Assembly: GCA_913058215.1 (NCBI GenBank) | Contig: CAJXQE010000028.1 | Coordinates: 1 to 36,363, forward strand | Direction: 5' to 3' | DNA from: an uncultured Verrucomicrobiales bacterium | GTDB taxonomy: Bacteria > Verrucomicrobiota > Verrucomicrobiia > Verrucomicrobiales > DEV007 | DNA length: 36,363 nt | Part shown: piece by piece, positions 1-8,065 of the stretch | How positions within the stretch are numbered: the first letter of the stretch is position 1 | Layout of the letters: each line of letters opens with the position of its first letter | Position numbers and translations under genes: made by a program | The notes under the pieces: model-generated | The model's input: only the letters and a program-made list of their open reading frames with translations | Told to the model about the DNA's origin: nothing | The model's database searches: none

Positions 1-48
1 TCTACACTATCCTCTTCGTCGGCAGCGTCAGATGTGTATAAGAGACAG
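1..48 (+). other. Nextera i5-side sequencing adapter (artefact)
   Basis: These bases are library construction sequence, not genome. 1-7 is the inner end of the P5 adapter, 8-15 (TATCCTCT) matches the Nextera i5 index S503, 16-29 is the Read 1 transposon tail, and 30-48 (AGATGTGTATAAGAGACAG) is the Tn5 mosaic end. Genomic sequence starts at about 49. The adapter was left by untrimmed read-through at the contig edge. Confidence 0.98.
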
Positions 49-665
49 CACCCAATCTCTGGTGGGATCCCGAACTCGGAGCAGGCTGGCCATTCTCCGC
101 GTTCACTTACGCCGCCGCCGTTTCTGAAATTCAGGTGGACGCATTCACCGGTGAAATCCAAATCCTGCGCACCGACATTTCTCACGAAGGCTCTCCCACT
201 GCCGAGCAAGGGGACCGCGACGACGCTCAACTCTTTCGCGCATTCACCCTCGGATCCGGCTGGATTTTATCCGAGGCAGCGCCCGATCCTGATGCTCCAT
301 CTATCGCGGACTTTCCGGTGGAAGAAGGGGTTCCCGGTTTTGCAGACGCACCTTTTCAATGGCAATCCGATCGACTGCGCCCTCTGGCGAGCCCGAATCA
401 AGCGCCCGGCGATCCCTGCGGAGAAGCAACCGTTCTCGCCGCGGCCTCCGTCCGTGCCGCCATTTGGGACGCCCTGCGCTCTCTCGGTTACGAAGCCGAT
501 CTGGACGTTGATCTTCCTCTTCCCGCTACTCCTCCCGGAGTGCTGGGAACGTTCAAAGAAATCGCCCGTCAACTGGCCGAGCGAAACAAAAAGAAGACTA
601 AAAGCAAGCCTTCCGCCACGCCCACCCCTGAAGGTGCGAACGAAGCGGAACAGGAAGCTGGCTAA
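49..665 (+). CDS. Xanthine dehydrogenase/aldehyde oxidase, molybdopterin-binding subunit, C-terminal fragment
   Basis: Partial gene whose 5' part is lost at the contig edge; the reading frame is open from 51, giving about 204 residues. The beginning reads WWDPELGAGWPFSAFTYAAA followed by VSEIQVDAFTGEIQILRTDI, which matches the late part of the large molybdopterin subunit of xanthine dehydrogenases. CGEAT then corresponds to the family's conserved GE segment carrying the catalytic glutamate, and PATPPGVL matches the family's terminal PATPERI-type segment. The family hydroxylates purines or aldehydes using molybdopterin. After the conserved end there is an unusual charged tail of about 30 residues (KKKTKSK, then Pro/Glu-rich). 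A GTG at 135 is only an internal codon. The stop directly abuts the stop of the convergent gene. Substrate cannot be inferred. Confidence 0.8.
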
Positions 666-1601
666 TTATTTTCCCAGAAGGATTTCGGCGATAAAAACGT
701 TCTTTGAAGAGTATTCTTCGGAAGTCGAAACACCTGAAACAAGAAGGTGGCATTCCATCCCGGCCTCATCGCACTTCTCCTTCATCTTCACTCCGTAAAC
801 CGGATGGTGAATTCCATGCCCTGCACTTTTCGAGGGAAGAGTCATGTCACTGCCGTAGGTCATCAAGAGCGGCGGATCATCTTTACTGACGTGATTGTAG
901 GCTGAGAATTCTTTGAAGAGTTCAGCGTGCTTGTCGTAATTTTTCAAGGCACCTGCAATCGTCTTTTCCCCCACCGCCATATTGATCATGTTGTGCTGCA
1001 GCACCATCGGCCCAAGCCATGGCTCGATTTGTTTTGGATCAATCGAAGTCTGCCCACCTGCAACCGCCGCGCCCTGAACACGAGTGGACTCGCGTTCCAC
1101 CGGATCACTCGACTTCGGATCCGCGAGATCATCATGACAAAGAATCCACATTGAGGTGCAGGCGCCGGCACTTCCACCTGACAGAACAATATTGTCCTTC
1201 TGAATATTCCACTCTCCCGCCTTTGACTTGATGAACTGAATCGCTCTCGCCGCGTCATGAACCGGAGCCGGCAATGACGCTTCGCCCGTCAGTCGATAGT
1301 TGACCGCCGCATAGGAGATACCTTTATCCAGCCAGGTCTTCGCATCTTTCCAACCGGACTTCTTATCGCCACCAATCCAGCCACCTCCGTGAATGTAGAT
1401 ATGAAGCGGACGCGGCCCCTCGCCTTCGGCCTTCCAAAAATCGATCACTGTCATCTTGTGTTTATCGTAAGAGACATCGGCCATCGTTGGTTGTACCACG
1501 ACGGACTTAGGCTTTGCCTTTGCTTTTGTTGCTTTCTTCTCCTGGGCAAAAGAAAGAACTGCTCCGAGGCTGAGAAGTGTAAAGAAGATCGTAAATTTCA
1601 T
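666..1601 (-). CDS. Secreted alpha/beta hydrolase (esterase/lipase-like)
   Basis: 311 residues. Residues 1-19 form a signal peptide, so the enzyme should be exported. The mature N-terminus begins with a Lys/Ala-rich stretch (KKATKAKAKPKS, about 22-33). HGGGW at 71-75 is the oxyanion-hole motif of the HSL/BD-FAE-type hydrolases, NYRL follows at 101-104, and GGSAG places the nucleophile serine at 144. Late Asp and His residues (DDPPLLMTYGSD near 241-252, GIHHP near 264-267) could complete the triad. The family hydrolyses carboxylic esters, and PVC genomes use such proteins as carbohydrate esterases, but the substrate here is unknown. The gene is transcribed alone and converges on the dehydrogenase fragment with no intergenic base between the stops. 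Confidence 0.85.
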   Translation of the reverse strand: MKFTIFFTLLSLGAVLSFAQEKKATKAKAKPKSVVVQPTMADVSYDKHKMTVIDFWKAEGEGPRPLHIYIHGGGWIGGDKKSGWKDAKTWLDKGISYAAVNYRLTGEASLPAPVHDAARAIQFIKSKAGEWNIQKDNIVLSGGSAGACTSMWILCHDDLADPKSSDPVERESTRVQGAAVAGGQTSIDPKQIEPWLGPMVLQHNMINMAVGEKTIAGALKNYDKHAELFKEFSAYNHVSKDDPPLLMTYGSDMTLPSKSAGHGIHHPVYGVKMKEKCDEAGMECHLLVSGVSTSEEYSSKNVFIAEILLGK

Positions 1602-1670
1602 GACTCTGAATCTGAACTTCCATCACCTCTCTCGTCAAGAAATGCGTCCCGCGCAATGAAGTGGAATTGT

Positions 1671-1704
1671 CTTCGATTTTGAATCGCATCCTTCCAGATC
1701 GAAG
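1671..1704. promoter_or_regulatory. Inverted repeat in divergent promoter region
   Basis: CTTCGAT at 1671-1677 and ATCGAAG at 1698-1704 form a perfect 7-bp inverted repeat separated by 20 bp. It lies between the divergent alpha/beta hydrolase (start 1601) and the dehydrogenase/cytochrome gene (start 1722), 17 bp before the latter. It could be a regulator site, but a repeat this short may be chance. Confidence 0.25.
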
Positions 1705-1721
1705 CGTAAAATTCCCACACC

Positions 1722-4700
1722 ATGATTTCCAAGCGGACAATCACGACATTTCTACTTCCAGCCACTCTCCTTTGTTCCTTGTCGGCAAAGGATGAGCCGG
1801 CTGTCGACAAACCACTCCCCCCGGAAGAGGCCGCTTCCACCATGGAACTACCGGAAGGGTTCCGGGCCACGCTTTTTGCCAGCGAACCCGAGGTGGTTCA
1901 ACCAATCAATTTTTGCGTCGATGACAGGGGCAGATTGTGGGTCTGCGAGGCGGTAAATTATCCAAAACACGGACTCACTCCCGGCGACCGAATTGTAATC
2001 TTCGAAGACGAAGACAATGACGGGAAATTCGACAAGCGCACCGTCTTTTACGATCAGTTAAATTACGTCACCGGCATCGAAGTCGGCTTTGGCGGTGTCT
2101 GGGTCATGTCGCCTCCCTATTTCTATTTCATCCCGGATAAGAACGGCGACGATGTTCCCGACGACGAGCCGGAAGTCGTGCTCGACGGATTTGGAAACCA
2201 CGCCAATTCCCACAATCTCGCCAACGGATTTGCCTGGGGACCGGACGGTTGGCTCTACGCAACTCACGGTCGAACCAACTGGTCGATGATCGGGAAGCCC
2301 GGCACTCCTGAAATGGAACGGGAACGCTTTGACGGTGGCGTCTGGAGAATGGATCCCCTCACCCGCGAATGGGAACCCTGGAGCGACGGCACCACCAATC
2401 CCTGGGGAATTGATTGGGATGACTACGGCCAGGCTTTTATCACCAATTGTGTGAACCCGCATCTCTTCCACGCCATCCCCGGAGCCCATTACGAACCCTG
2501 GCGCGGACGGAAGTCGAGTCAGTATGCCTACGAACGCATCGAAACAATCGCGGATCATTTGCACTACGAAGAAGGCCGGAATGTCAGGGAGCATCTTCTG
2601 ACCCAGAAGACCCACGACCTCGGCGGCGGCCACGCTCATTGCGGAGTGCTGGTTTATCTCGGCGATTCCTTTCCTGATAGATACAGAAACACAGTTTTCA
2701 TGAATAATATTCACGGGAAGCGGATCAACAACGACATCCTCGAACGCTCCGGCTCAGGGTACACCGCCGATCATGGGCGGGATTTAATGATCTCCAAAGA
2801 CCCCTGGTTCATGGGAGCTACCCTGCAAGCTGCTCCGGACGGTTCGATTTATGTCATCGACTGGTCAGATACTGGTGAATGCCACAGCACCAGGAACACT
2901 CAAAAGGGAACCGGGCGAATTTTTAAAATCTCCTACGGCGAAACGCAAGAGCCTGATCTGAACTGGGAATCAAAATCCAATGTTGATCTGGCAAGGCTGC
3001 AATCGAGCCGGAACGAGTGGATGGTCCGGCATGCGCGCCGCATTCTTCAGGAGCGCACCAGGGCGGGGCAGGAAATGGCCGAAGCGAAAGCCCAACTCCT
3101 CGATCAATTTCACACAGCACCAAACGTTCCCGCAAGACTGAGAGCGCTCTGGACTCTTCATGCGATGGGCCTGGCCGACGATGCTTTTCTAAAATTTTGC
3201 CTGGGAAACAGATCGCAACATATCCGGGCGTGGGCGGTCCGCCTCCTCTGTGAACGGGAAACTCCCGACCACACAACCCTCCAATCGTTTCGCTTCGGAA
3301 GCTTATTGGAACGCCTCGAAATCGCCAGTTCACTGCAGCGAATCGACACCAACGATCCGGAGTGGCGAAAGCAAAATGAACTACCCGAAGAGGCCGACGA
3401 AAAGACAGATCCCAAATGGCGAATGCTGGTCAAACTCAGCCGTGACGATGAAAGCACCTACGATCAAAATCTCCCCCACATGATCTGGTATGCAGGCGAA
3501 CCGATGATCCACGACAGCATTGAGCGTTTTTTGAAATGGGGTGCCTTTTCAAAAATCCCCCTGATCTCGAGAAATGTCGCGCGGCGGGTTGCTGAATTCA
3601 CCGAAGACGAATCACGGATGGAAAAACTTGTCGCGACAATGGCGACCCTCGTATCCGTCGAATCCAAGGCAGCCTTTCTCGAAGGCACGCTACTGGGTCT
3701 GGAAGGCTCACCCGCCCTGACAATGCCCGAGTCCTGGCCCGACCTTTTTGCGAAATTCAGCAAGTCCCGCAAACAGGAGATTCGGGAGCGCTCGATACGA
3801 TTGGCCCTCAAATTCAATGACCCAACTGCAATCAAAAGCCTGAAGAAAACCGTAATCGATGGTGATGCTGAAATCGGCGATCGCAGGCTCGCCATTGCCG
3901 CTCTGGCTTCCTACGGGAAAGTGCCCATTGCCGACCTTCTTATTCAAGTGTCCCGGGAGCCGGAACTGCAGGCAAATGCCATTCGCGCAATGTCCTCGCA
4001 GAATGACAAACAAATTCCCGACTACTTACTTGAATCATTCGGCGAATTCCCCTCAGGCTCAAAGCAAGACGCTCTCCAAACTCTCGCATCACGCGCCAAA
4101 TGGGGACAGCAACTTCTGGATGCAGTCGAAGACAAGCGCATCCCCCTCTCCGAAATTTCCACCTACACCGCAAGGCAACTCAAAGAAAGCGGCGATAAAG
4201 AGCTCGCTGCAAGAGTCGATAAATTGTGGGGAACGCTCCGAAAGTTACCGGCCGAGAAAAAGAAGCTTTTCGAAGAGTATCTCGAAAAATTCACACCCAA
4301 ACTGATCTCAGAATCAGATCCTTCCAAAGGACGCCAACATTTTCAGCTGCTCTGCGCCGGATGCCATCAGATGTTTGGCGAAGGCGGAACCGTCGGTCCG
4401 GAACTGACCGGATCACAGCGCACCAATCTCGACTACATTCTCGAAAACCTGATCGACCCGAGCGCGGCCGTTTCGAAAGACTATCAGCTCTCCATCATTG
4501 AAACGACTTCAGGGCGAATTGTTGCCGGAGTGATCACTTCAGAAACGGACACCACCGTAAAAGTGAAATCGATTAATGAAGAGATCGCCCTCTCTGTTTC
4601 GGAGATCAAAAAACGAACCCGCTCTCCCGTTTCGATGATGCCGGAAGGTCTTCTTCAAACTCTAAGCACTGAACAGGCACTCGAACTAATTGCCTACCTT

Positions 4701-4736
4701 TCCAGCCCGCGGCAGGTGGCGGTTCCCGCTCAATGA
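1722..4736 (+). CDS. PVC-type membrane-bound dehydrogenase / HEAT / cytochrome c domain protein
   Basis: 1004 residues with an N-terminal signal peptide (about 1-22). Residues about 40-430 form a beta-propeller sugar-dehydrogenase-like domain with repeated FCVDDRGRLWVCEAVNYP- and FAWGPDGWLYATHGRT-type blades, as in the family called putative membrane-bound dehydrogenase in Planctomycetes and Verrucomicrobia. A helical HEAT-like region follows at about 430-850. The C-terminal domain is the PVC heme-binding type: CAGCH puts the heme-binding cysteines at 878 and 881 and the histidine ligand at 882, and MM at 972-973 can provide the distal methionine. The protein is probably periplasmic and passes electrons from an unknown substrate, likely a sugar or alcohol, to its own c-type heme. 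The start follows CACACC with no Shine-Dalgarno. Function is inferred from the domains only. Confidence 0.88.
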   Translation: MISKRTITTFLLPATLLCSLSAKDEPAVDKPLPPEEAASTMELPEGFRATLFASEPEVVQPINFCVDDRGRLWVCEAVNYPKHGLTPGDRIVIFEDEDNDGKFDKRTVFYDQLNYVTGIEVGFGGVWVMSPPYFYFIPDKNGDDVPDDEPEVVLDGFGNHANSHNLANGFAWGPDGWLYATHGRTNWSMIGKPGTPEMERERFDGGVWRMDPLTREWEPWSDGTTNPWGIDWDDYGQAFITNCVNPHLFHAIPGAHYEPWRGRKSSQYAYERIETIADHLHYEEGRNVREHLLTQKTHDLGGGHAHCGVLVYLGDSFPDRYRNTVFMNNIHGKRINNDILERSGSGYTADHGRDLMISKDPWFMGATLQAAPDGSIYVIDWSDTGECHSTRNTQKGTGRIFKISYGETQEPDLNWESKSNVDLARLQSSRNEWMVRHARRILQERTRAGQEMAEAKAQLLDQFHTAPNVPARLRALWTLHAMGLADDAFLKFCLGNRSQHIRAWAVRLLCERETPDHTTLQSFRFGSLLERLEIASSLQRIDTNDPEWRKQNELPEEADEKTDPKWRMLVKLSRDDESTYDQNLPHMIWYAGEPMIHDSIERFLKWGAFSKIPLISRNVARRVAEFTEDESRMEKLVATMATLVSVESKAAFLEGTLLGLEGSPALTMPESWPDLFAKFSKSRKQEIRERSIRLALKFNDPTAIKSLKKTVIDGDAEIGDRRLAIAALASYGKVPIADLLIQVSREPELQANAIRAMSSQNDKQIPDYLLESFGEFPSGSKQDALQTLASRAKWGQQLLDAVEDKRIPLSEISTYTARQLKESGDKELAARVDKLWGTLRKLPAEKKKLFEEYLEKFTPKLISESDPSKGRQHFQLLCAGCHQMFGEGGTVGPELTGSQRTNLDYILENLIDPSAAVSKDYQLSIIETTSGRIVAGVITSETDTTVKVKSINEEIALSVSEIKKRTRSPVSMMPEGLLQTLSTEQALELIAYLSSPRQVAVPAQ

Positions 4737-4784
4737 TTCAGGATTCTCTCTGGACAAGACGGCCGATTCCAACGACAGGGCGGA

Positions 4785-5183
4785 ATGAAGAAAAGCTTTC
4801 CTTTTGAAGTCCCTCCTCACAAACCACCTCGCGTGGTCGAGTCGATCAAGAATGATGTCCGGAAATATATAAAACGGGAGCGGCGCAAGAAGCTTCCCGA
4901 GGATGTCGACTTCTGGGACTTCGACTGCCGAACAGGTCAGGACAGCGACACCGCAACAAGTGTTCACGTTGAAGAAGTCACCTCTGCGATTGATAAAGCT
5001 TCGGCGGAGTCGTGGCCCGTTATCTTTATTGAAATCCTTTCAAAACCCGGCCACCGCACCCGCAAGCCCAGAGCTCTCGAACAGCCTGAAACCGACTCAG
5101 ACATAGAGGGTGAAGAAAAAGCTGATTCTGAATCCCCTGATAGTGAATCTTTCAGGGAGTCAGGGAAAGACTCTGACTCGTGA
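4785..5183 (+). CDS. DUF6172-like protein
   Basis: 132 residues, cytoplasmic, no signal peptide. The N-terminal two thirds, with VVESIKNDVRKYIKRERRKK and LPEDVDFWDFDCRTG, resemble the small uncharacterised family DUF6172. The C-terminal 35 residues are acidic and Ser/Asp/Glu-rich (SDIEGEEKADSESPDSES) and look disordered. The gene lies 48 bp after the dehydrogenase/cytochrome gene on the same strand and may share its transcript. No function is known for the family and none can be read from the sequence. Confidence 0.6.
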   Translation: MKKSFPFEVPPHKPPRVVESIKNDVRKYIKRERRKKLPEDVDFWDFDCRTGQDSDTATSVHVEEVTSAIDKASAESWPVIFIEILSKPGHRTRKPRALEQPETDSDIEGEEKADSESPDSESFRESGKDSDS

Positions 5184-5237
5184 ATTGCAGCGCGTAACAC
5201 GCAAGAGCTTTGGCCGCAGAAACGCGCAAAAATTCCT

Positions 5238-5276
5238 GATTTAGAGTTTCCGGCTCAGCCGGTTTAGGCTTGAATC
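5238..5276 (+). repeat. Short hairpin repeat, copy 1 (upstream of sulfatase)
   Basis: A 39-bp element contains the stem CCGGC-TCA-GCCGG (5250-5262) followed by TTTAGGCTTGAATC. It matches a second element at 29471-29508 at about 31 of 39 positions when aligned by eye. It ends 9 bp before the sulfatase start codon, so it lies in or next to the 5' leader. It may be a dispersed intergenic repeat or a shared regulatory hairpin. Confidence 0.5.
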
Positions 5277-5285
5277 AATTTCGCC

Positions 5286-6779
5286 ATGAACCGTGCATTC
5301 TATTTTCTGCTGATCTTCGCCTGTTTGACCTCTCCGCTTACTTCGGCGGAAAGGCCTCCAAATTTCGTCCTCATCTTCGTCGATGATCTGGGCTATGCCG
5401 ATCTGGCTTGTTTCGGATCACCTGACATTCGCACACCACGGCTGGATCAACTCGCTGCGGAAGGGATGAAATTCACCAGCTTCTACGCCCAGCCGATCTG
5501 CGGTCCGTCCCGGGCAGCACTGATGACAGGTTGCCATCCACTTCGGCTCGCCGAGAAGGGAAACATCAAAGAGATCCACCCGGTACTTCACAGCAAAGAG
5601 ATCACTATCGCAGAGATTCTTAAAACAAAAGGATACGCCACCGGCTGCTTCGGAAAGTGGGACCTGGCTCGTCATTCGCAAACCGACTATGTTCCAAACC
5701 TGATGCCGAACCATCAGGGCTTTGACACCTTTTTCGGAACGCCCACCAGCAACGACCGCCTTGTGAACCTTTTCCGCAATGAAGAGCTCATTGAGAAAAA
5801 CACTGACATGTCAGTTCTCACCCAGCGCTACACCGACGAAGCGATTCAGTTTATCGATGATCACCATGAGGAACCCTTCTTTGTCTACGTCCCCCACACC
5901 ATGCCTCACACGCGGCTCGATGCCTCGGCTGACTTCAAAGGAAAATCAAAACGCGGTCTTTACGGCGACGTCGTCGAGGAGATCGATTTCAGTGCAGGTC
6001 GAATCATCGACACCCTGAAAAAACACGAGCTCACCGACAATACCTACTTCCTCTTCACCAGCGACAACGGGCCATGGCTCAGCAAGAACAAAAACCACGA
6101 AGACGGCCATCTTCCCGGCGACCAGGGCGGCTCGGCCGGAAACTGGCGCAGCGGAAAAGTCTCCACCTGGGAGGGCGGCGTTCGCGTCCCAACGATTCTC
6201 TGGGCACCCGGCAAAGTTCCCGCAGGTACGGAATGCGACAAGCTCGCCGCGACCATCGACATTCTTCCTACCTTTGCCAAACTCGCCGGAGCCGAAGCGC
6301 CCACCGACCGTGTCATCGACGGCGAAGACATCCAGCATCTCTTTGCGGGGAATTTCGAAAAGGCGACCAAGGACAAAGTCTTCCGCTACTATTTTCTCAA
6401 CACTCTTCAGGCGGTCCGTCAGGAGAAATGGAAACTTCATCTCCCCCGCCCCGCCAGACCGAGCTGGCTCGGCGGATTTACCAACAACCGCCACATTGCC
6501 CCGGGAGACTGGATCGAAATGAAAACTCCTTTCCTCGTCGATCTCGAGGCCGATCCCGGCGAAACCAAAAACGTCGCTACGGAGAACCCCATGGTCGTGG
6601 CGCATTTGTTAGAGTTGGCCGAAGACGCCCGTGTCGACATCGGCGACTACAATCGGGTGGGAGAGAACATGCGCTTCTTCGATCCCATGGAGAAACGTCC
6701 CGAGAAGCCGAACTTCCCTTCTCTTCGACCGAGGAAACCGAAGGCCAAGCCAAAAGCCAAAGCGAAGGCAAAAAAATAG
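5286..6779 (+). CDS. Secreted sulfatase (type I, arylsulfatase A family)
   Basis: 497 residues, with a signal peptide at about 1-21. NFVLIFVDDLGYADL carries the metal-binding Asp pair (D33, D34). CGPSRAALMTG is the canonical CxPxR sulfatase signature; C72 should be converted to formylglycine and R76 is conserved. TSDNGPW gives the later calcium-binding Asp-Asn, and GKVSTWEGGVRVP is the conserved lysine/glycine block. The usual GKWHLG motif reads GKWDLA (K124, D126), replacing an active-site histidine with Asp. The C-terminus is a Lys/Pro/Ala tail (KPKAKPKAKAKAKK). The enzyme should remove sulfate esters from polysaccharides or other sulfated compounds in the periplasm or outside the cell. No maturase gene is in the window. 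A hairpin repeat lies just upstream. Confidence 0.93.
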   Translation: MNRAFYFLLIFACLTSPLTSAERPPNFVLIFVDDLGYADLACFGSPDIRTPRLDQLAAEGMKFTSFYAQPICGPSRAALMTGCHPLRLAEKGNIKEIHPVLHSKEITIAEILKTKGYATGCFGKWDLARHSQTDYVPNLMPNHQGFDTFFGTPTSNDRLVNLFRNEELIEKNTDMSVLTQRYTDEAIQFIDDHHEEPFFVYVPHTMPHTRLDASADFKGKSKRGLYGDVVEEIDFSAGRIIDTLKKHELTDNTYFLFTSDNGPWLSKNKNHEDGHLPGDQGGSAGNWRSGKVSTWEGGVRVPTILWAPGKVPAGTECDKLAATIDILPTFAKLAGAEAPTDRVIDGEDIQHLFAGNFEKATKDKVFRYYFLNTLQAVRQEKWKLHLPRPARPSWLGGFTNNRHIAPGDWIEMKTPFLVDLEADPGETKNVATENPMVVAHLLELAEDARVDIGDYNRVGENMRFFDPMEKRPEKPNFPSLRPRKPKAKPKAKAKAKK

Positions 6780-6801
6780 AGTCAGTTTTTCCGGCTATCC
6801 A

Positions 6802-7587
6802 ATGTATCCACACCTTTTCAATCAGCGGTTCCTCAATACCTACGGAATCTGCATCTGCATCGGGTTGGTGTGCTGCTTCGTGGTGGTTCGCTACTACGCG
6901 CGGGTGAAAGGTGGAGTCCCGAAGTGGGTCGATTTCTGCGAAGCCAATGCCTACGTCGCAATCGGCGTCGGTTTCATTGCCGGAATGAGTGGGCAGGCGA
7001 TTTTCAATTTCATCAAAGATCCATCTCAGGGATTTCGAATCACCTTCGAGTCTCTCACTTTTATTTGCGGACTCATTGGCGGAGTGAGTTCCTTTATCAT
7101 CGGATACCTCGCCATTGGACGAAAAAAATTCGGACCCCGTATGGTCGAAGTCCTTCCCATCGCTCCGGTGTGCATACTCATCGCCCATGCCTGGGGCAGG
7201 GTCGGGTGTTTCTTTGGCGGATGCTGCTACGGTTGCGCGACTGACTCGCGACTCGGCCTGATCTTCCCGAAGCCGGGACACAAAGTGTATCCTACCCAGG
7301 TATTTGAAGCCACGTTTCTATTTATCCTTTTTGCGGCCCTGTTTTACCTGGCGATCAAAAGGAACTTCAAACACGGCTTTGTCGTCTACATGATCGCCTA
7401 CGGGATTTTTAGATTCCTCATCGAATTCATTCGCGGGGATAATCGAGGGGCACTGGTCGGAGAATTCTCTCCCTCTCAGTCCCTTTCCATCATTATGGTC
7501 GTCAGTTCCATTCCGATCTACTTCCTGACGAATTATCTATTGAGGAAGTATCAGGAAAACACCACACTCGATCCGAAGATATCCTGA
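6802..7587 (+). CDS. lgt: Prolipoprotein diacylglyceryl transferase (Lgt) homologue
   Basis: The start at 6802 gives 261 residues. The frame is open upstream into the sulfatase, but MYPHLFNQRFLNTYGICICI is the natural N-terminus. It is an integral membrane protein with about seven hydrophobic segments. GRVGCFFGGCCYG at 132-144 is the Lgt signature in the Cys-rich form, and QVFEATF plus FLIEFIRGDNRG and SQSLSI match later Lgt blocks. Lgt transfers diacylglycerol from phosphatidylglycerol to the lipobox cysteine of prolipoproteins. The region equivalent to the essential E. coli H103 (FHGGLIG) reads FICGLIGG, lacking that histidine, so this may be a divergent or specialised paralogue. It follows the sulfatase by 22 bp on the same strand. 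Confidence 0.82.
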   Translation: MYPHLFNQRFLNTYGICICIGLVCCFVVVRYYARVKGGVPKWVDFCEANAYVAIGVGFIAGMSGQAIFNFIKDPSQGFRITFESLTFICGLIGGVSSFIIGYLAIGRKKFGPRMVEVLPIAPVCILIAHAWGRVGCFFGGCCYGCATDSRLGLIFPKPGHKVYPTQVFEATFLFILFAALFYLAIKRNFKHGFVVYMIAYGIFRFLIEFIRGDNRGALVGEFSPSQSLSIIMVVSSIPIYFLTNYLLRKYQENTTLDPKIS

Positions 7588-7661
7588 GGATGATGATTTC
7601 AAATGCCAACTGCCGCACACCTTTCGATTTCAATTTCGGGATGAATTTTCGCGGCAGCGCT

Positions 7662-7708
7662 GTAGGTCAGTCGCTTCGACTGACTACTCCCTCCTGCTGC
7701 GCCAGCAG
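7662..7708 (+). other. Two tandem perfect hairpins between lgt and acyl carrier gene
   Basis: GTCAGTCGCTTCGACTGAC at 7666-7684 is a perfect 8-bp stem with a 3-nt loop. It is extendable by GTA (7662-7664) pairing with TAC (7685-7687) across one bulged G. CTGCTG-CGC-CAGCAG at 7694-7708 is a second perfect stem of 6 bp. A moderately T-rich stretch follows, not a classical T run. The pair could terminate lgt transcription, be a REP-type repeat, or structure the leader of the downstream acyl carrier gene. The rest of 7588-7804 holds no gene that I can support. Confidence 0.55.
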
Positions 7709-7804
7709 CTTGATTCTCTTTGTAAAACGACTGGTCAGCCCGCCGGAGCGGATAAATTTCAAATGGCAAGCGGTGCGCTCGCACTGCGGTAGGAACCAGA
7801 ACGC

Positions 7805-8065
7805 ATGAACAAAGAATCTGTCGAAGAACGAGTGATCCGCGTTATTGGCGATGCAGTCGATAATTTTGAGGTAAAGGCCGACAGCTCTTTTGAAGAGATG
7901 GAGTTTGATTCCCTCGATGCACTCGATGTCCTTTTCGATGTTGAAGAGGAATTCGATATCAAGATTCCAAACGAAGCAGCTAAAGAAATTCGCACGATTC
8001 GCGATGTGATCACCGGAGTGGAGCGCATTCTCGCCGGGGACATTCCCACTGAAGCATCGGAATGA
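7805..8065 (+). CDS. Acyl carrier protein
   Basis: 86 residues, strongly acidic. The phosphopantetheine attachment site is EFDSLDAL with Ser36, followed by DVEEEFDIKIPNEAAKEIRTIRDV, the typical ACP helix III/IV region. The start has a reasonable Shine-Dalgarno (AGGAA, 9 bp spacing), one of few in the window. The stop overlaps the ketosynthase start by 4 bp, so the two are translationally coupled and should work together, the ACP carrying acyl chains for condensation. Only this pair is present and no other fatty acid synthesis gene is nearby. It could be the housekeeping ACP/FabF pair or a carrier for a dedicated lipid. Confidence 0.92.
   Translation: MNKESVEERVIRVIGDAVDNFEVKADSSFEEMEFDSLDALDVLFDVEEEFDIKIPNEAAKEIRTIRDVITGVERILAGDIPTEASE

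Noticed and set aside
2058..2714. 218-codon minus-strand frame
   Set aside because: Shadow of the dehydrogenase/cytochrome gene; composition typical of a complementary-strand frame.
6074..6907. 277-codon plus-strand frame overlapping sulfatase and lgt
   Set aside because: Arg/Ser-rich out-of-frame translation of two well supported genes.
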